A stretch of 64,000 bases of DNA, from contig DASXVQ010000127.1 in NCBI GenBank assembly GCA_036504155.1, positions 1 through 64,000 on the forward strand. Direction: 5' to 3'. Each line of letters starts with the position of its first letter. Positions within the stretch are counted from its first letter, which is position 1. Below are positions 34,475-42,773 of this stretch, one piece after another. Position numbers and translations under genes: made by a program. This DNA comes from JACRCT01 sp036504155. Its GTDB lineage: Bacteria; Myxococcota; Myxococcia; Myxococcales; UBA5297. Below the pieces are notes generated by a model. That model ran no database searches. It was not told the DNA's origin and saw only the letters and a list, made by a program, of their open reading frames with translations.

Positions 34475-35599
34475 ATGAGCCTGGACGCCCTGAAGCGCTG
34501 GCGCCTGGTGCTCGGCGAGGCGGCCGAGGGCGCGATGCCCGGCCTCGACGACCACGCCCGCGGCATGGACGCCGCGCTCGACTGGCTCTACTCGCGCGAG
34601 AAGGACCTCGCCGGCCGCGACGTGGGCGGGCGGCTGGGCGGCCACGGGCCCTCGGTGCTCAACGTCCCGGACTGGATCGACCAGGTCCACAAGCTCTTCC
34701 CGTCCGAGTGCATCGAGCGGCTCGAGAAGGACGCGGTGGAGCGCTACGAGATCTCCGAGGTGGTCACATGCCCCGAGGTGCTCAGGCGCATCGAGCCCAA
34801 CGAGACGCTGCTGCGCGCGGTGCTGCGCACCAAGCACCTGATGAACCCCGAGGTCCTGGCCCTGGCCCGCGAGCTGGTCGCCAAGGTCGTCCAGCAGCTG
34901 CTGGAGAAGATGCAGGGCCAGGTGCGCGAGGCGTTCTCGGGCCTCGTCGACCGGCGGCGCCGCTCGCGGCTGGCGATGGCGCGCAACTTCGACTTCCGGG
35001 CCACGCTGCGCAAGAACCTCGACCGCTACGACCCGAAGACGCGCAAGGTGGTGCTCGAGGAGGCGCTCTTCTTCGCCCGGGTGAAGCGGCACACCGAGAG
35101 GTGGCAGATCATCCTCGTCGTCGACCAGAGCGGCAGCATGGTCGGCTCGGTCATCCACTCCGCCATCACCGCCGCGTGCCTGTGGTCCATCCCCGGCGTC
35201 CGGGCGCACCTCGTCGCCTTCGACACCGAGGTGGTGGACCTGACCAGCGACGTCAGCGACCCGGTGGAGACGCTGATGAAGGTGCAGCTGGGCGGGGGCA
35301 CGGACATCGCCAAGGCCCTGGCCTACGCCGCGCAGCTGGTCGAGGCGCCGCGCCGGACGATCGTCGCGCTCGTCACCGACTTCTACGAGGGGGGCAACGC
35401 GGCGCGGCTGGTGCAGGAGGTGCGCGAGCTCTGCCAGCAGGGCACCACCGTGCTCGGCCTGGCGGCGCTCGACCCCGAGGCCAAGCCGGCCTACGACCGC
35501 AACCTGGCGCAGCGGCTGGCCGACGAGGGCGCGCACATCGGCGCGATGACCCCGGGCGAGCTGGCGCAGTTCGTGGCCGACAAGGTCAAGGGGCGCTGA
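34475..35599 (+). CDS. VWA-domain protein (YehP-like)
   Basis: A 374-residue protein with a GGAGGGCGGCC leader before ATG 34475. The N-terminal ~190 residues are helical. The VWA domain (about 210-370) has an intact MIDAS metal site: Asp217 in DQSGSM, the Thr in LGGGTDIA and the Asp in VTDFYEGG. VWA proteins of this kind are the partners of MoxR ATPases, binding clients through the metal. Only 4 bp separate it from the SWIM gene. Length agrees with E. coli YehP (about 378). Confidence 0.88.
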   Translation: MSLDALKRWRLVLGEAAEGAMPGLDDHARGMDAALDWLYSREKDLAGRDVGGRLGGHGPSVLNVPDWIDQVHKLFPSECIERLEKDAVERYEISEVVTCPEVLRRIEPNETLLRAVLRTKHLMNPEVLALARELVAKVVQQLLEKMQGQVREAFSGLVDRRRRSRLAMARNFDFRATLRKNLDRYDPKTRKVVLEEALFFARVKRHTERWQIILVVDQSGSMVGSVIHSAITAACLWSIPGVRAHLVAFDTEVVDLTSDVSDPVETLMKVQLGGGTDIAKALAYAAQLVEAPRRTIVALVTDFYEGGNAARLVQEVRELCQQGTTVLGLAALDPEAKPAYDRNLAQRLADEGAHIGAMTPGELAQFVADKVKGR

Positions 35600-35603
35600 C
35601 GGC

Positions 35604-37715
35604 ATGGCCCACGTCCGCACCGACCTGCTCGCGCTGACCGACGCCGCGATCGTCGCCCTGTCGAACCGCGGCTTCTTCAACCGCGCCCAGAAGGAGCTGT
35701 CCGAGGGCAAGGTCCCCGCGGTGGCGGTCGGCGACGACGGCGTGCTGGTGGCCACCTTCGCCGACGGCGTCACCTCCAAGCTGATCCCCGGCAGGGCGCT
35801 CAAGGACTGCCCCTGCAGCTGCGGGGCGGCCTCCGTCTGCCGCCACCGCGTCGCCGCCATCCTCGCCTACCAGAGGCAGCAGGCCGGCGCCGTCGCCGCC
35901 GCCTCGTCCACCTCGGCTTCGTCCACCTCGGCTTCGCCCACCTCGGCTTCGCCCACCTCGGCTTCGCCCGCCGAGGCCGCCGGCGCGCCTTCCGCGGCGC
36001 CGAAGCAGAAGAAGCCCTGGTCCCCGGGCGAGATCGACGACGCGGCCCTGGAGAAGCTGCTGGGGCGGGCCGCGCTGGAACGGGCGCGCACGCTGCGGCG
36101 CCGCGGCGTGCTGGCCGAGGTGGTGCGCGGGACCTTCGAGGGCGACTCGCTGCCGCGGGCCAAGCTGCAGACCTCGACCGTCACCTTCCTGGTGCCGGGC
36201 GACGCGAGCTACGCCAAGTGCGACTGCCGGATGCGCACCGGCTGCGAGCACGTGGCGGTCGCGGTCTGGGCCTTCCGCATCGGCGACGAGAAGGACCGCG
36301 CCGCGCTCTCCCAGACGGTGGAGGTGGCCGATCGGACCGTCTCCTCCGACGAGCGGCGCCAGGCCGCGCTCGACGGGACGCGCGAGCTGGCGGCGCAGGT
36401 AGTGCTCGAGGGCGTCACCCGCCTGTCCGCGGCGGCCGCCGGACGCTTCGCCCTGACCAAGACGGCGTTGGAGCGCGCCCGGCTCGCCTGGCCGCTGGCG
36501 GTGGTGGAGGACGTCGAGGACCTGCTGGACGCCTACCGGCGGCGCAGCGCGCGCTACTCGCCCGAGCGGGCGACGATGCTGCTCGCCGAGGTCTTTGCGC
36601 GCGCGCGGGCCGGCGAGGGCCAGGGCGACCTGCCGTCGAGCCTGGTGCTGGGCTCGGACGTCGCCCTCGAGGCGGACCTCGATCAGCTGCGCCTCGCCGC
36701 GCTGGGTGCCCGGGTGGAGGAGGACGGCGAGCGGCGCGTCGTGTCCGTCTTCCTGGCCGATCCCTCCTCGCAGACGGTGCTGGTCCTGCAGCGCGGCTTC
36801 GAGCCCGTGGACGGCAAGAGCGAGGACGGCCCGAGTCTCGCGCGCAGGTCGGCGGTCTCCGGCTCGCCGCTGTCGATGGTGGCCGCGGCGCAGCTCGTCT
36901 CCAACGCCGCCAAGCGCAGGGCCAACCGGCTGCTGAGCTTCGGCGTGGGCGCGCTCAAGAAGACCAGCGTGCTCGCCGGCGGCCTGGTGCTGACGACGCT
37001 GCCCGATTCCCTGGTCGTGCGCGACGGGCCGGCCTTCGTCGCCCAGCTCGCCTCCGAGCCGCCGCGCTTCCTGCGCCCCCGCCTGCTGGCCGAGCACGTC
37101 CGGGCCTTCGCGATCTCCAAGGTCGAGACGGTCGCCTACGACGAGGGCGAGCAGGCCGTGCGCGCCGCGTGCCTGGACGCGGCCGGCCATCGCTTCTTCG
37201 TCGAGCTGGCGTACCGCAGCGTGGCCCCGGCGGCGCTGCAGGCGCTGGCGCAGCACCTGGCGGACGGCAAGGCGACCGCGGTCGTCGGCGACGGGCGCAA
37301 CGCCGGCGGCGACCTCGTCGTCGAGCCCGTCGCGGTCCTGGCCGAGCGCCTGGTGGTCCTCGACCTCGAGGCGCCCTCGGACCCCGGCGCCGCCGCGCTC
37401 GCGGCCCTGCCGCACGCCGCGCCCCGCGCGCCCGGCGACCTGCTCGAGCGGAGCGTGGCCGGCGCCCGATTGCTGATCGCCGAGGCCGCCCACCAGGGCC
37501 TGCGCACGCTGACCCCGACCTGGTCCGAGCGGCTCAGGGGAGCGCGCGCGCAGCTGCGGGAGGCCGGCTTCTCGCTCGCCGCGGACACGCTGGGCTCGCT
37601 CGACCTCGCCGCCGCGGCCGCGCGCACGACCGGGAACAACGACGACGAAGCCCTCGCGGTGGAGCGCTGGGTGGACGCGGCGCTGCGGCTGGAGCTGATC
37701 GCGGACAGGCTGTAG
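35604..37715 (+). CDS. SWIM zinc-finger protein with two SWIM motifs (YehQ-like)
   Basis: A 703-residue protein. A canonical SWIM finger CPCSCGAASVCRH lies at residues 69-81 and a second CxC-type motif CDCRMRTGCEH at about 206-216. Between them is a Ser/Thr/Ala/Pro linker encoded by four near-perfect 15-bp tandem repeats (35904-35963). The rest is a large alpha/beta region without recognised motifs, ending in helices (LTPTWSERLRGARAQLREAG). SWIM fingers bind DNA or proteins. E. coli YehQ (about 630 residues) is the equivalent last gene of the cluster. It is followed convergently by the HD-GYP-like gene 21 bp away. Confidence 0.85.
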   Translation: MAHVRTDLLALTDAAIVALSNRGFFNRAQKELSEGKVPAVAVGDDGVLVATFADGVTSKLIPGRALKDCPCSCGAASVCRHRVAAILAYQRQQAGAVAAASSTSASSTSASPTSASPTSASPAEAAGAPSAAPKQKKPWSPGEIDDAALEKLLGRAALERARTLRRRGVLAEVVRGTFEGDSLPRAKLQTSTVTFLVPGDASYAKCDCRMRTGCEHVAVAVWAFRIGDEKDRAALSQTVEVADRTVSSDERRQAALDGTRELAAQVVLEGVTRLSAAAAGRFALTKTALERARLAWPLAVVEDVEDLLDAYRRRSARYSPERATMLLAEVFARARAGEGQGDLPSSLVLGSDVALEADLDQLRLAALGARVEEDGERRVVSVFLADPSSQTVLVLQRGFEPVDGKSEDGPSLARRSAVSGSPLSMVAAAQLVSNAAKRRANRLLSFGVGALKKTSVLAGGLVLTTLPDSLVVRDGPAFVAQLASEPPRFLRPRLLAEHVRAFAISKVETVAYDEGEQAVRAACLDAAGHRFFVELAYRSVAPAALQALAQHLADGKATAVVGDGRNAGGDLVVEPVAVLAERLVVLDLEAPSDPGAAALAALPHAAPRAPGDLLERSVAGARLLIAEAAHQGLRTLTPTWSERLRGARAQLREAGFSLAADTLGSLDLAAAAARTTGNNDDEALAVERWVDAALRLELIADRL
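35904..35963 (+). repeat. 15-bp tandem repeat in the SWIM gene linker
   Basis: Four units of about TCGTCCACCTCGGCT / TCGCCCACCTCGGCT, in frame, encoding SSTSA SSTSA SPTSA SPTSA. In-frame slippage could change linker length without breaking the protein. Confidence 0.8.
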
Positions 37716-37736
37716 CCCCCTCCGCCGCCGCCCTCC

Positions 37737-39041
37737 CTACACCCCGGCGATGTCGATCATCCGCCCCTGCCCGGGCTTGAGCGCCTTGATCGGCGTCTTG
37801 GCCATCACCTTCACGAACACCGCCAGCAGCTCCGGGTCGAAGCGGTAGCGCTCCTGGTTCCACATCAGCGCCAGCGCCACGTCCGGCCCGAAGGCCTCGT
37901 GGTCGGGCGTGGTGGTGGTGAGGATGTCGTAGTAGGAGCAGATGGCGAGGATGCGCGAGAAGTAGAGCGGGTCGCCCGAGGGCACCACCATCTGGATGTT
38001 CCCGGCCGCGGTGCGCACCGGGGTCCCGAAGGGCTGGTGCATCTGCACGCAGGAGAGCGCGCGGTAGAACGCGAGCCGCCGCGCGCCGGAGTCGGCCAGC
38101 ACCGCGGTCGCCGCCTGCTGCGCCGCCTGCGCGCGCCGCCGCTGGGCGTCCGCCGGCAGCGCCTCCGGGCGCAGGCGCAGCCGCTCCTGCGGCGGCAGCT
38201 GGACCAGCGAGACCTCGTTGAGCAGCGCGGCGATGCCCAGGTCCTTGAGCTGCCCCTTGCTCATCCCCAGCTCGCCGCCGAAGGCGATGGCGGTGAGCGC
38301 GGTGTTGGCCAGGTGGTAGCCGAGCGCCTGCTCGGGAGGGCCGTTGCTGCTCATGCCCAAAAACTGGCTGCCGTAGTCCTGCGAGATGTCGATGAGGTCC
38401 TGCACCAGCCGCCCGGCCTTCATGTTCATGCCCGGCAGCGGCTTGCCCAGGGCGGCGGCCTTGAGCACGCCGTCGACGAAGAAGACGGCGCGCGCGTAGA
38501 GCGTGAGCGCGTACTTCTTGCGGTCGACCTTGGCGTCCTCGTCGGGGGCGCTGTTGAGCTTCTCCTTGAGCTTCGACCAGCGGATGAGCTTCATGGACGC
38601 GAGCTTCTTGCCGTCCAGCCCGTCCTCGGCGAGGTCCTCTTCGCCGGGCAGCTCCTTGGCGAAGACCCAGACGAAGTTCTTCAGCTCGCCCATGGTCGCC
38701 GACTTGGTCAGCGCGAAGCCGCCGACCTTGTGGCCCTCCATCTCGCCGACCAGGTAGCGCACGTGCTCGGCGGTGTTGGCGTCCAGGCGCACCAGCTGCT
38801 CGTTGACGAAGAAGGCGCCGTTGACCACCGTCAGGTCGAGCTTGCCCTCCTTGGCCACCAGGAAGTTGACCGTCTCCAACAGGAGGTTGAGCGGCTTCTG
38901 GAAGATGGCGTTCTCGGGGTCGTACAGCTTGACCGAGCGCACCAGCATGTAGAGCGCGCCCACCAGGTTGCGGCAGAGCGCCTGGAACTTGGCGTCGCCG
39001 CCGGGCGGGGCGTTGCGGGGAGGAGTCAGGGGCTCGCTCAC
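37737..39041 (-). CDS. Degenerate HD-GYP-like protein
   Basis: A 434-residue protein. The N-terminal half (about 20-130) has LVGALYMLVRSVKLYDPENA and FFVNEQLVRLDANTAEHVRYL, a module seen with HD-GYP domains in myxobacterial proteins. The C-terminal half aligns by eye with HD-GYP phosphodiesterases (ALTAIAFGGELGMSKGQLKD, SYYDILTTTTPD), but the metal-binding HD pair is replaced (AALLNEVSLVQLP in place of the usual LLHDIGK). It is therefore unlikely to hydrolyse cyclic di-GMP and may be a binding or regulatory protein. The start overlaps the stop of the HEAT-repeat gene by 4 bp. Confidence 0.7.
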   Translation of the reverse strand: MSEPLTPPRNAPPGGDAKFQALCRNLVGALYMLVRSVKLYDPENAIFQKPLNLLLETVNFLVAKEGKLDLTVVNGAFFVNEQLVRLDANTAEHVRYLVGEMEGHKVGGFALTKSATMGELKNFVWVFAKELPGEEDLAEDGLDGKKLASMKLIRWSKLKEKLNSAPDEDAKVDRKKYALTLYARAVFFVDGVLKAAALGKPLPGMNMKAGRLVQDLIDISQDYGSQFLGMSSNGPPEQALGYHLANTALTAIAFGGELGMSKGQLKDLGIAALLNEVSLVQLPPQERLRLRPEALPADAQRRRAQAAQQAATAVLADSGARRLAFYRALSCVQMHQPFGTPVRTAAGNIQMVVPSGDPLYFSRILAICSYYDILTTTTPDHEAFGPDVALALMWNQERYRFDPELLAVFVKVMAKTPIKALKPGQGRMIDIAGV

Positions 39042-41401
39042 TTCTTCTCCACTCCTTCCTCGTCCACCTCGTCCTCGAGGTCGACGATCTCCTCGTCACC
39101 GGTGGGCGGGGCGCCGGGCGGCAGCACCGCCGGCATCGAGGGCGGGGTCGGCAGGCGGCGCAGCTCGCGCTCGGCCAGCTCCAGGGCGCGGCGCTCGGCC
39201 GCCTTGCGCGCCGCCTCGATCTCCTCGGCGGCCATCTTCTCGCGCACCCGGGCCGCCGACGCCGCGGCCTCGGCCGACTCGGCGGCGTGCTCCTGCTTCG
39301 CCTGGCTGAAGTCCTGGAAGAGCGCGTCGGCGGCGGCGCCGGTCTGGGCGGCGGCGTGCGCCTCGGCGCTGGCCTCGCTGGTGGAGGCCACCGCGGCGCG
39401 GGTGCGCTCGGCGATGACCTTCTTGACCCCGATCATGGCCTTGCGCGCCGCCGTGGCCAGCTCGGGCTCCTCGTCGCGGGCCTCGGAGGCCATCTGCAGC
39501 AGCCGCACCGCCTGCAGGTTCTCCATGCAGGAGAGCGCCTTGACCGCCAGGAACTTGCTCTCGAGGATCTTGCGGGCGTGCAGCAGGCTCTTCTTCTGCT
39601 GCAGCAAGCCGGCGAGGTAGCGCAGCACGTCAGGCTGCTCGGTGGCGCCCAGGCAGCTGAAGATGAGCGCCTTCTCCTCGTCGGGCCGCTTGTCCCAGTC
39701 GGGCAGCTTGGGCAGGCGCATCAGGTCGGCCGCGGCGCGCATGGGAGCCGCCTGCGCGATGGCGCGGAAGGCCGCGGCGCGCACGTGGGCGTCCTTGTCG
39801 GTGGTGGCCTGCAGGAGGATGCCGTGCACCGCGGCCCCGTCCTGCGAGCCGCCGAGGATGGCGGCGATCTCCGCGCGCACCATCGGGTTGGGGTTCTTGA
39901 GCGCCGTGGCGATGTACTTGCCGGCGCCGGAGAAGCGCGCCTTGTCGATGATCGCCACCATGTTGCGGACGGTCTGCGGCTTCTGCGAGTTGAGCCGGGC
40001 GAGGAAGAACTCGGGCTTGTCGTGCCCGACCGCCGCCAGCGCGTCGACGAACAGCGCGCGGTGCTCGGGCTGCTCCAGGGTCTCCATGGCGTCGGCCATC
40101 GCCCCCAGCGCGGACTCGTCCAGCGCGGCCAGGCAGGCGGCGATGGAGGCGGCGTCGGTGTTGGGGTTGGTCTTGAGCGCCTCGGCGAACCGGGCCACGC
40201 GCGCCATCGCGCCCAACTCCTTCGCCACGCCCTTGTGCACCTCGCCCGCCGCCGAGGAGGGCCCGCCGGCGGCCGTCGCCATCGCCCCGAGCTCGGAGAG
40301 GATCCGCGCGATCGGCTTGTAGTCCTCCTGCAGGAGCATGCCGTCGATCATCTGGACGAGGATCTCGACGACGGGCTTGGGGTCGGTCAGCACGCCGGTG
40401 CGCAGGCCGACGAGCAGGGTGCCCACCAACTGCCGGTGCATGCGCACCGCCTCGTCCTGCTGCAGCTCCTGCTGGAGCTTCTGCTTGAAGGCGGCCGAGA
40501 CCTCGTCCCCGTCGAAGAGGACGCCGCGGATGACGTCGATGCCCTCGAGCTTGAGGTCGAGGTCGCTGGCCATCACGCGGGCGAAGGCCAGGGTGTCCTC
40601 GGTCTGGCCCCGCAGGCGGCTGTAGAGGTAGTCGACGATCTTGTCGACCTCGACCTGCGTCTCCTCCTCGGAGAGGTCGCCGACCTTGAAGCCCTCGACG
40701 ACCACGTACTCCACGCTCTGGAAGCCGGCGTCGTAGAAGTTCGTCACCAGCGAGTCGCCGGACCGCTCGGGCGAGAACAGGATGGCGGTGAGCTTGAGGA
40801 GCTCCGCCTCGGCGATCCCCGGGCGGAGGGTCAGGTGGCGCACGCCCTCGCGGAACAGGCGCCCCGGGACGGTCTCGCCCAGCACCGGCACCTCGCCCAA
40901 CAGCAGCGACTCCGCGGTCACCTTGAGCGAGAGCGGGCCGGCCTCGAGCAGCCTGGCAAGCGCCACGGCCGCGGGCTTGAGGAACTCGGCGAAGCGCGAG
41001 TGCTGGTGCTGGTAGAGCGCCATCGACTTGGCGCCCTTCTTGAGCTGGACGAAGAAGTCGTGGACCGCCTGGCTGCGCGCGTCGGCGGCGGTGGCATCGG
41101 CCACCAGGCCGGCGACCCCGGAGGGCTGCGGCGCAGGGGGCGCGGGAGCGACGGGTGCGGGCGCGGCTCGAGGCGCGGGCGGCCTAGGAGCAGCGGCCGC
41201 CGGCGCCGGCACGGGCGGCCTCGGCGCGGCAGGCATCGGAGGCCGGGCGGCGGGCGGGACGGGCGCTGCCGCTGGCGCGGGCGCGGGCCTAGGCGCTGGC
41301 GCGACGGGCGCCGCCGCGGGCGCGGGTCTGGGCGCGGCCTGGGGGCTGCCGGCGTCCTCCAGGGGCACTTCCTCGAGAAACGGATCCACCGGGTCGGTCA
41401 T
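39038..41401 (-). CDS. HEAT-repeat protein with Pro/Ala-rich N-terminus
   Basis: A 787-residue protein starting at ATG 41401. Residues of about 20-95 are almost only Pro, Ala and Arg. About 110-215 form a module like that of the downstream gene's product (LYQHQHSRFAEFL, LSLKVTAESLLLGEVPVLGE, VRHLTLRPGIAEAELLKL). HEAT repeats occupy roughly 480-670 (NPMVRAEIAAILGGSQDGAA, KDAHVRAAAFRAIAQAAPMR). A charged coiled coil (about 690-760) and an acidic tail follow. It overlaps the degenerate HD-GYP gene by 4 bp, so the two are coupled and probably work together as scaffold and regulator. It diverges from a lipoprotein gene. Confidence 0.75.
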   Translation of the reverse strand: MTDPVDPFLEEVPLEDAGSPQAAPRPAPAAAPVAPAPRPAPAPAAAPVPPAARPPMPAAPRPPVPAPAAAAPRPPAPRAAPAPVAPAPPAPQPSGVAGLVADATAADARSQAVHDFFVQLKKGAKSMALYQHQHSRFAEFLKPAAVALARLLEAGPLSLKVTAESLLLGEVPVLGETVPGRLFREGVRHLTLRPGIAEAELLKLTAILFSPERSGDSLVTNFYDAGFQSVEYVVVEGFKVGDLSEEETQVEVDKIVDYLYSRLRGQTEDTLAFARVMASDLDLKLEGIDVIRGVLFDGDEVSAAFKQKLQQELQQDEAVRMHRQLVGTLLVGLRTGVLTDPKPVVEILVQMIDGMLLQEDYKPIARILSELGAMATAAGGPSSAAGEVHKGVAKELGAMARVARFAEALKTNPNTDAASIAACLAALDESALGAMADAMETLEQPEHRALFVDALAAVGHDKPEFFLARLNSQKPQTVRNMVAIIDKARFSGAGKYIATALKNPNPMVRAEIAAILGGSQDGAAVHGILLQATTDKDAHVRAAAFRAIAQAAPMRAAADLMRLPKLPDWDKRPDEEKALIFSCLGATEQPDVLRYLAGLLQQKKSLLHARKILESKFLAVKALSCMENLQAVRLLQMASEARDEEPELATAARKAMIGVKKVIAERTRAAVASTSEASAEAHAAAQTGAAADALFQDFSQAKQEHAAESAEAAASAARVREKMAAEEIEAARKAAERRALELAERELRRLPTPPSMPAVLPPGAPPTGDEEIVDLEDEVDEEGVEKK

Positions 41402-41516
41402 AGCGGGCGCTAGGTTACCAAATCGCCGGGGGCTTTTCGGCCGCGGCCACGATGGCGATTCCGGTGGCACGCCGGGGTATCGTGCGGGTGTCCGCCTGCT
41501 TCGAAGGAGCCTCGCG

Positions 41517-42485
41517 ATGCGCCGCCTCGATCCCTACCGCCTGCTTCTGGCCGGCCTGGTCTCCGCCCTCGTCGCCACCGGCTGGGCCACGGGCTGCAGC
41601 GAACCACCGGCGGGCGAGCCCACCGACTCGGGCGTCGTCGTCGCGGACGCCGCACCACCACCGGAGACCGACGGCTCGGTCGCCACCGACGCATCGCAGC
41701 CCGCCGCGGACGCCGGCGCTGGCCTCGACGCCTCCACCGAGCCCGCCGACGCAACCTCCGAGCCTGCCGACGCGGCGATCCCCGGCGTCGATGCCTCCGA
41801 GGCCCCCGATGCGGCCGCGCCGGGCCTCGACGCGAGCGTGGCGGTCGACGCCGGCCTGGGCGTGCCGCTGTCCGGCTTCGGGACCATCAGCGGGAGCTGC
41901 GGCGTGCTGGACGTGGAGCTGACCGACGGGAACGCCTACTACTTCGAGAACCACCTCGACTTCGGGACCGACCCCTACGACGACCCGGCGGACCTCTCGC
42001 AGCTGACTCCGGGCGGGCAGAAGCTCATGACCGACCCGAACGCCGGAGGCAGCTCGAAGGCCTCCGAGGCCTTCTCGTACGAGATGCTGGCGCGCTGCGA
42101 GCTGGCGAGCCTGCTCAAGACCGAGATGGAGATCGTCTACACGGTCACCGGCAAGATCACCGACATGGAAGTGGAGATGGACGCCTCGAAGATCGGGGTG
42201 AGCGTCACCCGCGCCATGACCTACCCGGAGACCAACCCCTACCCGGTCTCGACGGCGCAGGCGCTGCTCGAGAAGAAGCTGCTGGGGATCATCGACAGCA
42301 CCAAGAACGTCTCGGCCCAGGACAAGTGGGTCAAGCAGGTCCTCTACATCTTCGCGCAGACCCAGACGCACGCCGACTCGATGCACGCCGCCTGGAACAA
42401 CGTCGCGCCAGCCACGAAGGCGGACACCATCGTCTTCGTGACCATCACCGACGGCGCCGACGGGTTCATGTACAACAACCCCTGA
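41517..42485 (+). CDS. Lipoprotein with Asp/Ala-rich linker
   Basis: A 322-residue lipoprotein. ATG 41517 follows GAAGGAG; the upstream open frame is out. The signal ends in ATGWATGC. About 85 residues of Asp/Ala/Pro/Glu linker follow (PADATSEPADAAIPGVDASE). The folded C-terminal domain (about 115-322) is mixed alpha/beta with helices containing SYEMLARCELASLLKTEMEI and LLEKKLLGIIDSTKNVSAQD. No catalytic motif recognised. The same linker style appears in the lipoproteins at 1461, 5834 and 51401. Confidence 0.75.
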   Translation: MRRLDPYRLLLAGLVSALVATGWATGCSEPPAGEPTDSGVVVADAAPPPETDGSVATDASQPAADAGAGLDASTEPADATSEPADAAIPGVDASEAPDAAAPGLDASVAVDAGLGVPLSGFGTISGSCGVLDVELTDGNAYYFENHLDFGTDPYDDPADLSQLTPGGQKLMTDPNAGGSSKASEAFSYEMLARCELASLLKTEMEIVYTVTGKITDMEVEMDASKIGVSVTRAMTYPETNPYPVSTAQALLEKKLLGIIDSTKNVSAQDKWVKQVLYIFAQTQTHADSMHAAWNNVAPATKADTIVFVTITDGADGFMYNNP

Positions 42486-42608
42486 GCGCGGCGCGCAGCG
42501 AGGCTGGATGGTGCAGCGGGACGGCCAGACCGCCGCGGACTGGCGGCGGCGCGCGAGCTGAAGGCGCTTCGCCGCCGGGCTCGAGCCGCAGAGACCGCTG
42601 GTCACCCA

Positions 42609-42614
42609 TATAAT
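42609..42614 (+). promoter_or_regulatory. Isolated TATAAT -10-like hexamer
   Basis: A perfect TATAAT in an otherwise very G+C-rich gap, 7-12 bp upstream of a run of hairpins (42621-42704). No good -35 hexamer is seen 16-18 bp further upstream, so this is a weak promoter call. Confidence 0.3.
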
Positions 42615-42619
42615 GATGC

Positions 42620-42704
42620 GGGCCGGAAACCGGTTTTCCCTGCAAGAGCGGAGGGTTACGGATTTCGGCCGAAGACGGCCTCCGAGAACCCTCCTGAAAT
42701 CAGG
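42620..42704 (+). ncRNA. Candidate structured small RNA
   Basis: In the 288-bp gap between two convergent genes, the + strand after the TATAAT reads as consecutive hairpins. First comes GGCCGGAAACCGG. Then a long nested stem follows: GGAGGGTT (42650-57) with AACCCTCC (42687-94), inside it CGGA (42659-62) with TCCG (42681-84), and inside that GGCCG-AAGA-CGGCC (42667-80). Last is CCTGA-AA-TCAGG (42693-42704), which shares two bases with the long stem, so the two are partly exclusive. The rest of the gap (to 42773) shows nothing else. It matches no RNA family I recognise, and it could instead be a transcript-end structure. Confidence 0.35.
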
Positions 42705-42773
42705 TACTTGCCGGACCCCCTGCCGAGCCCTCCGCAGCCCTCTTCGGCGACGGAAATCGGCCCCCGGGGTGGG

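Noticed and set aside
37737..39041. Active HD-GYP cyclic di-GMP phosphodiesterase
   Set aside because: The HD pair and nearby metal residues are not present at the expected place.
42620..42704. Known riboswitch, SRP RNA, 6S RNA or tmRNA
   Set aside because: The core sequence motifs of those RNAs that I can recall are absent.
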